Source of the DNA: Chionis minor
Taxonomy: Eukaryota > Chordata > Aves > Charadriiformes > Chionididae
DNA: 64,000 bases
Assembly (NCBI GenBank): GCA_013398295.1
Contig: VZSF01008845.1
Coordinates: 186,001 to 250,000 of the forward strand
Direction: 5' to 3'
A program made the position numbers and the translations under genes. The notes below the pieces were generated by a model. It searched no databases and was not told the DNA's origin. It saw nothing but the letters and a program-made list of their open reading frames with translations. Shown piece after piece: positions 47,148 through 60,800 of the stretch. The first letter of the stretch is position 1, and each line of letters starts with the position of its first letter.

Positions 47148-50100
47148 TTGTTTTAACTGACCATGTTCATTATCATTTGAGATCTCATTGTCTGGCAGAT
47201 CTAGGAAGTCACTAAGCCCTGTTTTACCGGATCTGGCAGCAAGAGAAAAGCAGTTTAGACCCTAAAGAGTTCTATAAACTGTCGGGGTAAAAGGATGGTC
47301 AGGTTTCTACTTGCTATAGATAACATTTTAATGGAAAATAGACACTGGATCAGGCCAGCCAGCACTGCAGGAGGAACCTGGTTCCTCTTCCTTCACAATA
47401 CAGTAAGAATCCACTGGAGTTCATATTTTTTTTAAAAAAAATTCTTTTTTATTTGCTCAGGATTATCTAAGGCCATGTTTAGATTTTGGAGAAAGGAAAG
47501 TTTATTTCAGCCACAAGTTCTATGAGCTAGGAAAACCAAACTTGAATATTCTTTCTTAGTGTTCAGAGAGAATATTCTTTGCCTGAGTTTTAGGTTTCCC
47601 AGTCTAGATAACCTTTAGTTTTTATGAAACTATAATAAGAAATTTGATTATAGTCAGTTTAATTTTCTACATAAAGAAGTATTTTGGATTTTATCTCTTT
47701 CATCTTTCTGATGGTAGAGGAAAAACAGTTCGCAGAAGAAAAAAACTTTTTTACTTTTAAGATTTTAATTTATTGTTGCTTCATGTTAGGAAAGTTGTAT
47801 AATTTGCACTATCCAACAGCCCATGAAGTAAAAAATGAACAGAGAAAAAAGGAAAATGTCCTGCTGAAGGAAAATCACTTGCAGCACCATGAGAAAGTAT
47901 TCACATTCAAATTACTTGTCTCAAGCTGCTTGTCCTACCCATCCTATTGTCTCTAAAGGATAAATATGTCGAAGCTAGAATTTGTTGGTGTCCTCTTTCT
48001 CTCCTCTCCTCTTGTATTTGCAGGAACTTGACCCTTATTAAACCACGAAGGACTATTTAAACCGGTTTCCTTAAGGGCTTTTGGACCTCAGCCTGCATCA
48101 CCTTCTTTTCAGTCATTACTGGATTTTCATGACTTCACTTAAGCCCAGGTTTCCTGCCTTAATTTTACTAGCGTACTTTGCCCTGCTTGTCTGGCTACAC
48201 CTATGATGCTTTATCTAAACAGCCCACGGCTGTTCTTCGCTTAGACCTGTTGTACATTTAGGCTGACCTAAAAAAAGTGAGAGCACAGCTGAGGTATGAC
48301 ACTAGGTTCTATACCCTTCTTAACGCTGAAAAAGTTTCCCCTCTCCTTCAAGAGACAATCCTTATTTCTACCTTCCCTTGGGTTATTTTGTTCTGGTTTT
48401 GTGCACTTGGATGCATCCTTTTATTTCTGATGGGAAGTGTCTACTGCAGTACTGTTCAGTTTCTTTCTTCATTTAGGCTTTGATCATGTAAGACATAAGT
48501 ACTTCCTATGATAATACAGTTCTGTTGCTGTACCTACAATGCACCAGATGGACTGCTTGTGCTGAACTGTTTGTTAGTCCTGCACTCTGGGTTGTTGGAA
48601 AAAAGTGTCCATATTCATTGTGCGTATTTTGGAATCTCACAGAAACATATTATCCATTTCCTTTGTGTATTTTTTAACCTGTAACTTATTCCAATTTAAG
48701 CCTGAGCTTCTCCAAACAAAATAATCTAAGAATTCAGGGTCCAATTTTCCTACTTTTTTTTTTTTTTTTTTTTGTGAGGAAAATACCAATGTGGAGACAC
48801 TGAAATGTTTTTTCTCAAGAAAACAAAAAAAAATCATTAATTCATTTCATAAAACAATTCTGAAAATAACATTTTTAAAATTTATAATTTCTATGTATTG
48901 ATTTTTCCACTGAAAATAACATTTTTCTTCAGTAAAAAGAAATTATCTTAAACATCTTAAAATCTTAAAATTAACATGTGGGGGGGGGACCACAAATTAT
49001 AACTTCCTACAGTGAATCGCTTGCAGCTTTTTTTTTCTTCTCTGTTTTCCTTTTTTCCTAGTAGTTTTTTTCTTTTTACTCTGTGTGCATGTATGTGCAT
49101 GTATATTTGATTTGACTGAAATTTCTAGTAAGCCAAAAACTTCCTCACTTGTCTAGCTCTGCCTAGAACTGGAAGAGATCTTGAAGACTGTAAATTCTCC
49201 AGCTAATATAAGATGCCACATCATACAATAATGAAAATGTTCTGTGCTAAGGATGATCCCTTAAGGCAAATTACCTTTTTTTGGCTTCTCAAAAACTATT
49301 GCTGCTGAAGACCTCAGAATCCAGGTGATGTTAGGGTTAAAGTTGGTCAAAGTATGCAATCCACATAAAGGTTGTAAAATATTATTAAAATTCTGTGGGT
49401 TTTTTTAACTACCTCATCATATTTTCAAAACTAGGAGAGTAGAAATACTTTCTTTAGCCACTTGATTGTTCAGAGCAGTTTTAATGTATGCATTACATCA
49501 TTGCCTTTTTACTGGCATTTTTCCATTACATTTCATTCCTCATTTTTCATTTTATTTCTCTCTCTTCTGAGATGCGTGATCTTTAGTTTTGCTCTCCTCT
49601 TTCAGGTATCACACCTCTATGGCACTGCTCTGTCTTTGGCCAGGCTAATTCAGGTCTGCTCTGGAGATGCTCACACTTAGAATCTTGCAGTGTGTTTTTT
49701 CCCCCTTTTTCTTTTGGGGAGAAGTTTAGGTTTTATACATTTCTCTTTTGACCTCCATTCATAATACTACTAATGCCCTGTGTTCTGCTGAAACACTCAG
49801 CCTTGACCACTATATCCTTACTGTTCAGAATATAATAGATTTTAAAACTTTAACCTGAAGGTTAACCTGAAAACTTTAGAATGAAGAAGGACAGCTATTC
49901 TGTTTATTGTGATCTCTGTAGCGCAAAGTATCTGCTCTGAAAAGCTTACAGGTCGTGTCACCTCTGGAAGCTGACTGATGGAAAATGCTGTTGTGTTTGT
50001 GGCACTGCATCCTCTTCAAAGGATATCTTAGCACTACGAAGACAAAATCAGTATTAGTGGAATAAAAATTTGTGGTGTAATGTAAAATGATCACACTAGT

Positions 50101-53100
50101 CATTTCCATAATGATGGGATTTTCGTGGTTTACATCTGACGCTTTCAAATCCTTCTTCAAGACAGAAAATGCATGAAAATTGCACCTAAGCATAAGCAAG
50201 ATAGAGACTTACCTGTACCTTTGAGAAATTATTAACTCATCAGTCAGAAAATGGCTCAAATTCTAAAAACATCAATATTATATTTTCACACTTTATCAAT
50301 ACTTTTAGCTAGAGGAAAACAATCATAACTGAACTCCAATTAAAGATATTTTCAATTGGTTTGTTGATACTGTCTGAAGGACAGAAAAGTTTACAAGCAG
50401 TACTTCCTGAATAGAAAGCAACTCATCATTTTAAATGAGTTGACAGAAAGTGTAAGCAAATGTATATTCAAAAAGTTTATTCTACTGTTAATTTTATTGC
50501 ATTTACTCTCAATATGTTTAATTGTATAATGATTTTTATCTGCAGCATTTATTTAACCGTACTATAGCTGGAAGGATTTTCTTTTCTCTAATTAAATAAA
50601 TAAAGACTGAAAGTACAAATGCTTATCTAAAGTAATTTGAGCTAGTTATCTGAGTGTCAAAATAGCAAAGCTTAATGAAGTTTTCTCCCTGTGCTGAGTG
50701 GAGGATCTTTCTAATTAAGTTGGAAGTTTTCTGTAACAATCAAAAGGTGACTGTCTACCATTCTGATGTCATATTATCATTACTATCAAGAAAGTAATTT
50801 CTAGATGAGTATTCAAATGTTGCAGATAAACAGCTTAGTTTGTAGATTAAACTCTGTGGAACATGCCCTGTGTTTAGGAAGCTGTGATATTGGTGTTAGG
50901 TGATCTTCTTCCTCATAGAAAATATGAGTAATGCACATTTTCATATTTTGATGAGTAATCATCAAAATTTCCACATTTGACTGTCTGGGACTTGACCTGT
51001 TTCACTATCTCAGGTTATTTTTTTACATGCTAATTACCATTTGTTCTGCTGCTATGACAATGTGAGAGAAAAGGATATGTCCAGTTAAGCGTTCTGAAAC
51101 CATTTGTATTAGGTTTAATTCTGTACAGTTAAAGTCTGAAGAATGGACTGCTTTGATCTTCTTGATCTCACTGATGATCTTTACATTCATCTTTGTTGTT
51201 GTAATGAAGATATTTACTAGTACCTCTCTTTCTATTTCACCAAATAACTTTCTCTGGCTTGCTCTTTCCCCCTACATTTTACTGCTTATTGTTGAAATGC
51301 AGTGTGTATTCTGGCAAAACAACATGCACAGTTGTATCTTAGTCTTGTTATGCTACAAGATGTTTTAATGAAATAAAAAAAAATGCTAGCATAAGGTAAA
51401 ATACTACCTATATAGCCATCATATGTTCCACTATTGAACATTTCTCATCCTTACTTTCTACAAGGCAGAGCAGCTATAATGCAGTTTCTTAGCCTGCTGG
51501 TGTTAAGGAAGGTGGTGCATAGTTGATCATGGCACAGAAAGCAATTGCCGCAGACTGTGTGTCAACTCTTAAATTGATGTCAGGTAGCCTCTCTGACACA
51601 CTGTGTGCTCCTTAGTGTAACGGTTTAAATGGAATAAGATCTGCAGTTTTGCCACTCTGTTTTTGGTGCACTCCACAGTTACATAAGCATGATGTAGCTT
51701 TTCAGAGAAAAATTAATTAGGACTAAATAAGCATCTCTGGGTGGGACAGTGTTGAAATTAAAAGGTTCAGTCTTTCTCCTTGCAATCCCCTGTCTGTGCT
51801 TCAACTAAATATTTCTTTTAACATTCCTATTTCACTTGATTAGGACGTCAATTGAGTTTAAAATTGTAAGCCTTTTAGTTGGCCCATTGAGCCCCATGAC
51901 ACTGAAAAAGAGGATTTTAGTATGGCTTATAACATTAACTTGCTATAGGAAGACCTCAGAGAATGTTTGAATAGGACGAATCTGGGAAAAGGACAATGGT
52001 AGCTGAATGGCAATGTCCCCAAAACAAATACTTCAACAGGAATAGCAACATAAAAATCTCAAGTGTTGAGGGCTACATAAAGCAAATGCACTGTCTAGAC
52101 ATCATTCAGCCTGCCTATATTGATAAGATGATATATTATTTAAAATATTTTAATTGTTATGACTAGCATACCAACAAAAAATAGCAGCAACAGCAATGTA
52201 AACATTTTATAAAACTGGTGGGAAACTGATGAGTGTCTTTTTCATATTTTGTCTTTAAATTTTATTTCTGGTTTTATTATGTTAACAAAACATTTTTTGT
52301 CTCTGACCTAAATATCACTTTTTGAGGCGATATTGTCTCTATTTAAGACACAGGATATTAAAGAGGAAAAGCATCAAGCTATTTATTCAAGTTAATATAA
52401 TGAATCAGTGGCAAAGTCATGAGGGAGAAAAAGATAAAAAAAAAAAACACAAACCGCAAAACCAGGTAACTTGATTCTTTGTCCAGAATACTGTTCATTC
52501 TAGGCTGATGTGTTGAACCTAATCCCCACCAGAGCTTGCCCCCCTGAGCCAAATTAATCACATTAAGTTGGTGTGAAGGAAAAAGATGTAAAAACAAAAT
52601 GCCACAGGGATCTGCAATATATATTGCAAGAGTCCATTAAAGTCAGTAGGTCCTTTATAATCATCTGGAGAGAAATGAACAGTTCAGTTTATACAGCAAA
52701 CGAACACATTTTTTTCAGGTACAGTAATTCACAAAATTTGTTCTTAAAGCATGAGTCTATGTCACAAGTATGAATAATACTAATTTTGCTGCATAATTCC
52801 CTCTCCAGACCCATCTGCTTTCTATCAACTATTTGAGGGCACTGTGAGGAGAGCAAATTTCTTTTTAACTTTGCTTCTTCCATTAGCTTCTGTTTACATT
52901 ATCTCTAAAGTGACAGACATTTATTTCTCTCTTATAAACAGTTTCACAGAAATTTTTGGAGAACATATTGTTAACAAGTATAACTCATGGTGTTTTGGGT
53001 TTTTTACTTTTTTTTTTTTCTTCATAAATACCCATTTAATTACTAAAATGGATAATGCTAAGAAATGAACTGTGAAATCTGTGAAATTTAGGAAGATTTT

Positions 53101-54719
53101 TGGGGTGAGAGAAGATGTACAGTGTATGTGTGTGAGGAAGGATTAGTGAATTAACAAACATGTTAGTTTTATTTACATGAAAAATATTGAAAAACTACTA
53201 GAAGTTCTATTCTGATTTGATATCATATAATGCCTTGGTTTATTAATGTGATTTAATGTGGCACTGCACAACATAATTCATCACCTTGTAAATTAAGCTA
53301 GGCAGTCAAAGGAGGCAATCTCCTTTTAAAGATATACAAATGCAAAAGGATGGCCGCCATCTATAACAAACAGAATTGAATATCTTGTTTTTCTTCCTGT
53401 TTCTGGCTAATGAACACTGGTTGCTCACAAATGAGAAATTTTTCCTGCTATTTTTGAAAAGAAGCAAATAGCAAATAATTGGTCTTGGGACCAAGGCACA
53501 TCTCTAAAGCTGGTGAAGTTTCAAAGGAATTGATTCATAGCTATTATTAAGGAGAATAAAAGAAAAATGAAAGTCTTTTACATGATCACTCTGTTTATGT
53601 GATATAAGAATAGAACACGGATTCAGTGTTGATAAACTTCAACGTAAATGGTTGCAGAAACAGACAATGTCAATAAAGTGGAAGGAATTACAGGAGCACA
53701 ATATCTCTCAGGATATTTTCCATACAGGAAAATTAATGAACCATTATCCATCAAAAGATCATTAGCTTCCGTGGTAGAAAAAAGGATATATTTGGTTGTA
53801 TTTATGTAATTTAGAGAGCTCATGAGACAGCATTACCTAGGAAGGTGATGGGACACATTTCTGATTCTCTGGAAGATCATTTGTAGCAATATAATGCTAG
53901 AGCCATCTTTATCACATACATAGTACAGACTGGGCAGGCAGTGTTACCCAACTGAAGCGTGCTTTTCCACACCAACCATACATCTTCCTTCACTTGGAAA
54001 AGGGAGTTTTTTGAACAATAAGGATACAAATTCTGTTTTCACATTAAAGCAGGTGCATGTGGCTGCTGTTGCATAAAAGCAATTAAAGCCTAGCACAGTT
54101 GCCTTTTTCTCATATGTTTGTGCATTTGCCTTATTATTCCTTGTATTTAATATTACACTTAACTTTGTAGTTTCAAAGTTCCTGTTTTGCCAAACTTGAA
54201 GCAGGTAACTGATTTTACAGACCTTTAAACTGTCAAAGTGTGGTTTTTTACATAACCACAATTCCACCTAATAAGTAAGATGACCTACTGCAAGTTGCCT
54301 TGTAAACTTCTTCTATGTAATCCTGTTCATTTACCTCGCACTCCATGGATACCCTTGTGCATCAGATATCTTAATAAAATTCTAAGATGTGGTAAGGACA
54401 GTAAGGAGCATTCAGATCAGTGTATCTGTGGGGTATTCCAGGAGTAACTTTACCTACTTTTTTCTCTTCTCTATAGTCTTTTTTGCTACATGAGAAAAAT
54501 GAGTATTTCATGACACTTCAACTGAAGATTTAGCCCGTCATAGATGGGCCTTCATTACCACCAGCTCAATGGACCTGATTTTGTCAACTTAACTAGATAA
54601 GTTATATTTCAAATACTTTTCTGAAGTAGGCTCATTGCAATGACTTCAGTCAAGTTATTCTGGACTCCTGATGATGTTGATGGTGGCTGAATGGCAAGGA
54701 AGTCTTCGACAGCGGGCAG

Positions 54720-54725
54720 GTAGAG
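54720..54725. repeat. Probable target-site duplication, left (GTAGAG)
   Basis: Identical to 55250-55255. Five of the six bases would suffice for an ERVL-type duplication. Confidence 0.65.
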
Positions 54726-55249
54726 GGTATGGGCTAACCCGGGTTGACAACTAAGCACCACACAGCCAGGCATTCACTCTGCCTGCCCCCCCCAAATCAG
54801 TGGGATGGGAGGAGAGAATACAAAGATGAAAACCAAGAAAACAAGCAAAAGAAAAAGGAAGAAGAAAAAAGAAAACAAGTGATGCAAAGTTAGTCCCTTA
54901 CCCCCTCCCACAAGCAGAGAAGTGCCCAGCCAGTCTCCAAGCAATAGCTATCTACCCAAATCACCTCCATCCCTCAGGTTTGTTGTTGACCATAACGTTA
55001 AGTGCCATGGAATACACCTTTAGTCAATTTGGGTCATCTTTCCTGATTGTATTCCCTTCCAACCTACACATTCTCAATGTAGTTGCTACAGAGGCAGAGT
55101 GAGAAAAAAAAAAACCCTTGATGCTGTGTAAGCACCGCTTAGCAATAGTCAAAACACTGGCACGTTATCAACACAGTTTTAGTCACAAATCTAAAACAGC
55201 ACCATATGGGATGCTACGAAGAAAATTAACTCCACCCCACCTAGACCCA
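54726..55249 (-). mobile_element. Solo LTR (ERVL-like), minus
   Basis: The plus strand reads GGTATGGGCTAACCCGGG, then GACAACTAAGCACCACACAG at the left, and GAAAATTAACTCCACCCCAC, CTAGACCCA at the right. Read on the minus strand this gives the AGTTAATTTTCTTCGTAGCA block that marks the widespread avian ERVL LTR. GTAGAG flanks both ends (54720-54725, 55250-55255). The termini have decayed: the 3' CA became CC, while the 5' TG is retained. A purine-rich A/G stretch lies at 54830-54880. There is no internal viral sequence. The second copy at 56899-57422 is part of the repeated block. Confidence 0.88.
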
Positions 55250-55255
55250 GTAGAG
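55250..55255. repeat. Probable target-site duplication, right (GTAGAG)
   Basis: Identical to 54720-54725. Confidence 0.65.
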
Positions 55256-55680
55256 AAAAGATCAGATTTTATTTACAATTGCAGTGCATACAGTAGGATA
55301 TTCCATTGTTTAATGAAACATTAATTATATTAGTAGACTCGCAGAGAAATAAAAAAAAAGAAGATGCATCATTTATACAGCAACTAAATATATAGGTGAT
55401 TATTACTTACTCTATGCATTTATTTTTCACTCTTGCTCATTTTGAATATACATATTTTCTTGGGCCTGCTTTCCTCCTCCCCCATCCTTTTTCCATGTTT
55501 CTCTTTCTGATCTTTGCACAGTTGTCTTGCATTTCTTTCTCTGACTTGTTTCTTATTTCTTATTCCTAACCCTTCCAATGAACTCAAGCTATTGAAATGA
55601 CCCTAATGAGCTACTTTTTCTATTGTAGGTCTTCTAGGATTCAATTAGCCTAGTCTGTGTGAGTACTCATGTATTTCTTT

Positions 55681-55681
55681 N
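55681..55681. other. Single-N contig join
   Basis: CATGTATTTCTTT, N, then GCTGGTGAAG, which restarts the sequence found at 53509. Confidence 0.92.
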
Positions 55682-57853
55682 GCTGGTGAAGTTTCAAAGG
55701 AATTGATTCATAGCTATTATTAAGGAGAATAAAAGAAAAATGAAAGTCTTTTACATGATCACTCTGTTTATGTGATATAAGAATAGAACACGGATTCAGT
55801 GTTGATAAACTTCAACGTAAATGGTTGCAGAAACAGACAATGTCAATAAAGTGGAAGGAATTACAGGAGCACAATATCTCTCAGGATATTTTCCATACAG
55901 GAAAATTAATGAACCATTATCCATCAAAAGATCATTAGCTTCCGTGGTAGAAAAAAGGATATATTTGGTTGTATTTATGTAATTTAGAGAGCTCATGAGA
56001 CAGCATTACCTAGGAAGGTGATGGGACACATTTCTGATTCTCTGGAAGATCATTTGTAGCAATATAATGCTAGAGCCATCTTTATCACATACATAGTACA
56101 GACTGGGCAGGCAGTGTTACCCAACTGAAGCGTGCTTTTCCACACCAACCATACATCTTCCTTCACTTGGAAAAGGGAGTTTTTTGAACAATAAGGATAC
56201 AAATTCTGTTTTCACATTAAAGCAGGTGCATGTGGCTGCTGTTGCATAAAAGCAATTAAAGCCTAGCACAGTTGCCTTTTTCTCATATGTTTGTGCATTT
56301 GCCTTATTATTCCTTGTATTTAATATTACACTTAACTTTGTAGTTTCAAAGTTCCTGTTTTGCCAAACTTGAAGCAGGTAACTGATTTTACAGACCTTTA
56401 AACTGTCAAAGTGTGGTTTTTTACATAACCACAATTCCACCTAATAAGTAAGATGACCTACTGCAAGTTGCCTTGTAAACTTCTTCTATGTAATCCTGTT
56501 CATTTACCTCGCACTCCATGGATACCCTTGTGCATCAGATATCTTAATAAAATTCTAAGATGTGGTAAGGACAGTAAGGAGCATTCAGATCAGTGTATCT
56601 GTGGGGTATTCCAGGAGTAACTTTACCTACTTTTTTCTCTTCTCTATAGTCTTTTTTGCTACATGAGAAAAATGAGTATTTCATGACACTTCAACTGAAG
56701 ATTTAGCCCGTCATAGATGGGCCTTCATTACCACCAGCTCAATGGACCTGATTTTGTCAACTTAACTAGATAAGTTATATTTCAAATACTTTTCTGAAGT
56801 AGGCTCATTGCAATGACTTCAGTCAAGTTATTCTGGACTCCTGATGATGTTGATGGTGGCTGAATGGCAAGGAAGTCTTCGACAGCGGGCAGGTAGAGGG
56901 TATGGGCTAACCCGGGTTGACAACTAAGCACCACACAGCCAGGCATTCACTCTGCCTGCCCCCCCCAAATCAGTGGGATGGGAGGAGAGAATACAAAGAT
57001 GAAAACCAAGAAAACAAGCAAAAGAAAAAGGAAGAAGAAAAAAGAAAACAAGTGATGCAAAGTTAGTCCCTTACCACCTCCCACAAGCAGAGAAGTGCCC
57101 AGCCAGTCTCCAAGCAATAGCTATCTACCCAAATCACCTCCATCCCTCAGGTTTGTTGTTGACCATAACGTTAAGTGCCATGGAATACACCTTTAGTCAA
57201 TTTGGGTCATCTTTCCTGATTGTATTCCCTTCCAACCTACACATTCTCAATGTAGTTGCTACAGAGGCAGAGTGAGAAAAAAAAAAACCCTTGATGCTGT
57301 GTAAGCACCGCTTAGCAATAGTCAAAACACTGGCACGTTATCAACACAGTTTTAGTCACAAATCTAAAACAGCACCATATGGGATGCTACGAAGAAAATT
57401 AACTCCACCCCACCTAGACCCAGTAGAGAAAAGATCAGATTTTATTTACAATTGCAGTGCATACAGTAGGATATTCCATTGTTTAATGAAACATTAATTA
57501 TATTAGTAGACTCGCAGAGAAATAAAAAAAAAGAAGATGCATCATTTATACAGCAACTAAATATATAGGTGATTATTACTTACTCTATGCATTTATTTTT
57601 CACTCTTGCTCATTTTGAATATACATATTTTCTTGGGCCTGCTTTCCTCCTCCCCCATCCTTTTTCCATGTTTCTCTTTCTGATCTTTGCACAGTTGTCT
57701 TGCATTTCTTTCTCTGACTTGTTTCTTATTTCTTATTCCTAACCCTTCCAATGAACTCAAGCTATTGAAATGACCCTAATGAGCTACTTTTTCTATTGTA
57801 GGTCTTCTAGGATTCAATTAGCCTAGTCTGTGTGAGTACTCATGTATTTCTTT
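55682..57853. repeat. Block copy 2 of 2 (2,172 bp)
   Basis: It duplicates 53509-55680 and then runs on into unique DNA (CAGTTAGTTGTTTCAGGC). It is therefore the left end of the right-hand contig. Confidence 0.95.
56899..57422 (-). mobile_element. Second assembly copy of the 54726-55249 LTR
   Basis: Same element at offset 2,173, with the same GTAGAG flanks and one base different (57076). It should not be counted as an independent insertion. Confidence 0.85.
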
Positions 57854-60800
57854 CAGTTAGTTGTTTCAGGCTACTTACTTCAGCTACCCCATTAGAAATT
57901 CTCTTACATTTGAAGAAACTATGAGAAAATAGATTTGCCTTTTAAAATATCACATATATTTTAGTATTAACCTTAGTAAATTATTCCTGATCCTGTTGTC
58001 TTCATTATGAGTATATTTCATAGTGTAATCTGTAAATGACTGATTACAATTATTTTCTTGCTGCTCCAGAGTTATATAGCACAGCTTTTTATATTTTAAA
58101 AAAACCTACAATGCTAACTTAACTGTAAATATTTCACAAACATGAATTTTTATGAATTTATAGAGCAAATGGATTGGTACCCATTAGAGTATGCATAGTG
58201 TTTGTAAATCCCTTAAAAATGAGCTAAAAGTTCTTTAGGATAAATTTGGATGCTATGATTTTAAGATCTAAGATTTTATGAGCTACCAGAGCTAGAAATT
58301 AAAGCTGTAATTCATTAGAAAGCAGAAATGTCAGCTGATCAATAGGACAAAGAAGGCATTATTTATTCTGATACCTTCAATAAGAAACTGATGAACAACA
58401 ATCTTTAACCAAATCTGGTATGTAGACCTTTGTAATTTGAGTTCATTTTAATGTTTAAGGTGAAAAAAAAACCCTATTGGCCTAGATTAGTTTTCCAAAT
58501 GTGGTGGTTTCTCAGTGTGAGCAAATGTTAACCTCTAGATAACAGATTACAGTGTGAGGAGGTCAATTTTCAAACAAATGCAGCTATCTCTTAACCAGGT
58601 ATATACTCAGAAAGGCATTGAGCAGGCTGATGATTTTCTCATGTTGCAGTGAGAACCCATGGGGCAGAAGGATTGACTTTAAGAGCTAATGTACTGAAGC
58701 AGTAGATTAAGATTAAGTTCTATGCTAAAAGGCTTTACAATGTCTACAAACCTCAATTTCTTTCAGTTCCCTCTAACTCTCTTTCATTGGGCAGTAATGA
58801 TTTCAAATCTGATCTGCCTTGGATGACTGAATTACACAGTCCATTATGTCAGAAGGGGTCTCTCTCTTCCTGTGAAGTAGTCCATACTTTTTTGCAGATG
58901 ACCATGAAAGTTTACTGGGGACAAGCAGGAATGGCTTTGGATCTAAAGTTGTGATGGGTGGTTGAGTTCTGCCGCTGCACCGAGTCACTTCAGAGTAAAA
59001 GCGGGATTTGGAATTGGAGTCTACTTAAGTAACGAGAGGCTGTAACAGGTAAGGTAATTGAAGAAACATTGATTTGTGTTTTGATGTTTTCTTCCACTTT
59101 CAAGAGTAAAGGCTACTTTCTGTTGAAAGGTTTCAGCTAAAAGATGAGGGAAAAAATTTGTTTCTTCATACTCATCATCTTTTTTGTGGCATGGAGTCTA
59201 GTATCAGGTCACTCTTTCCTCTGTGCATATTTTGCTTTCTGTCAGCGAGACGAATCTGTTTCACTTCTAATCTGTGTGTGAAGTGCTATAGAAGATACAG
59301 TTTATGTATCTAATTCAGCAGATACAATTAAAAAATATGGAAATTAAGCTTTTAAATGCAAATTTTTTGATCCCTTTCAGATGCTGACAATAGTCATCTG
59401 AGGGCCATAGGCACAGCTTGTTATTTTTTATCTTAAAGTTTCTACTCATTAAACAGTGATAAACTATATCTAATATGCAAATAATATTTTAATCAGGGAC
59501 TAGAATCCAGGTTTTTTCATCCCTAATGAGTTTCTTCTTGTGATTTCTCTCCAGTCCAGCAAACTGGAATTTCTTTTTCCTTTAACAAGATCAGAGTTCT
59601 CTCAAGAATTCGCACCTGTGGTTAGGGCAGTGCAGCCTCTCCAAAAAGAGTGCTCTAGCTGTTTGGTACCTGTGGTATCTTGACCCCACTGCAGATCTCC
59701 GAACAAAAAGGCCTATGTTTAGGAGGAGGAGAAAAAAAAGAAAAGAAAATAAGTGTGATTTCTAGGAGCTAGACTTACCTCTTTGAGGAGGATATCTGAG
59801 TAGAAAGATTTGAGTTTCCTTTTTTGCTGTGAGTTTTCTTTTACTTGTATACTGTATATGTCTCATTGGCTACATATACAAATATGGAGCAGAAGTGGAC
59901 CAAGGATAGATGTTTGCATCACCTGAAGCTCTGTAGTCAGTGGAAAGAGACAGGTCCCTGTAGAGCACAGTTCATCTTTTCCTAAGATGGGCAACTAAAT
60001 CTAACAAACTGTTCTAGAAATGTCTGATTTGTTGCACTGACTATAGAGAAATCTGGGTGAGCAGCTTAGAAGCAGATATTTATACTGTGAATGCCTACTG
60101 TTAGGTGAGATGCCTCTAGCCTGCAGAAAGGTTGGCACCAGGCAGTTCTCTGCCCAGGATGCTGGCTGCCACAAACCAGAGGAAAAAAAAAGCAAGAAAA
60201 AAAAAAAAGAAAAAGAAAAAGAAAAGGGGAACCATTTATTTATTTTAGAGTGAAAGTTTTCCAGACATATCACACTTCCTCAGAAATTTCAGACATCAGT
60301 GAAAAATAAGTTACGATGCTTTTCTGCTCAAGGAAAATAATTTGGAGCATAATTCACAGCCGTGTAAGACAATTACTGAGATCGATTGCATACTATAGAT
60401 GCCTTTCTATAGTTTGCCCTAGTCTTTCCTACTGTGCTGATTCCAAGTAAATATGCTTAGCTGAAGGATACATGCAATGGAGAAAGATTCATTTCATTAT
60501 TAACAGCTTCATTCCTGATTTAATTTAGCTACGATAATGATATATAACTTGAACCTGCACACTAAAATTGTCTGGCATGAAAAAGAGAGCGGGCTGAAAA
60601 AGAAGTCATAGTTGTGTGAGTGAGATGATGAAGGAGGTAATGGCAGTGTTGGTGGATTTTATTTAATCGGTGTGAGGAGAGGGAACAGGGAGTTAGAGGA
60701 GTCCTGGTTAGTGTTGACAAGAAAAGGGAAAGAGGGTGAATGGATCATCAGACAGCAATCATAAAGAAAATTAGCATGGGGCTGTGTTTTCAGAAATTAA

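Larger units (their letters stand above)
43933..53508. other. Non-repetitive stretch, no gene seen
   Basis: About 9.6 kb with no recognised gene or transposon. It contains G/T-rich and A/C-rich tracts (45712-45812, 45950-46050), a (GGTT)n microsatellite (47113-47147), T-rich tracts (46862-46891, 48755-48773), a G-run at 48980, and an AT-rich stretch at 50440-50840 with TCF/SOX-like words. Open frames are at most about 107 codons and lack known motifs. Confidence 0.6.
53509..55680. repeat. Block copy 1 of 2 (2,172 bp)
   Basis: It matches 55682-57853 at a constant offset of 2,173 with no indels. One difference was noticed: C at 54903 against A at 57076. It ends exactly at the N at 55681. It contains the LTR at 54726-55249. 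It is best explained as the end of one contig overlapping the start of the next. Confidence 0.95.

Noticed and set aside
59588..59764. Open segment ending in an Arg/Lys-rich tail as a possible second exon of the secreted-protein candidate
   Set aside because: The basic tail comes from an A/G-rich run (59720-59750), the acceptor is weak and the length is within chance expectation.
60001..60273. 90-codon minus-strand open frame
   Set aside because: Its Phe/Ser-rich core derives from the purine tract at 60181-60230, and there is no recognised domain.
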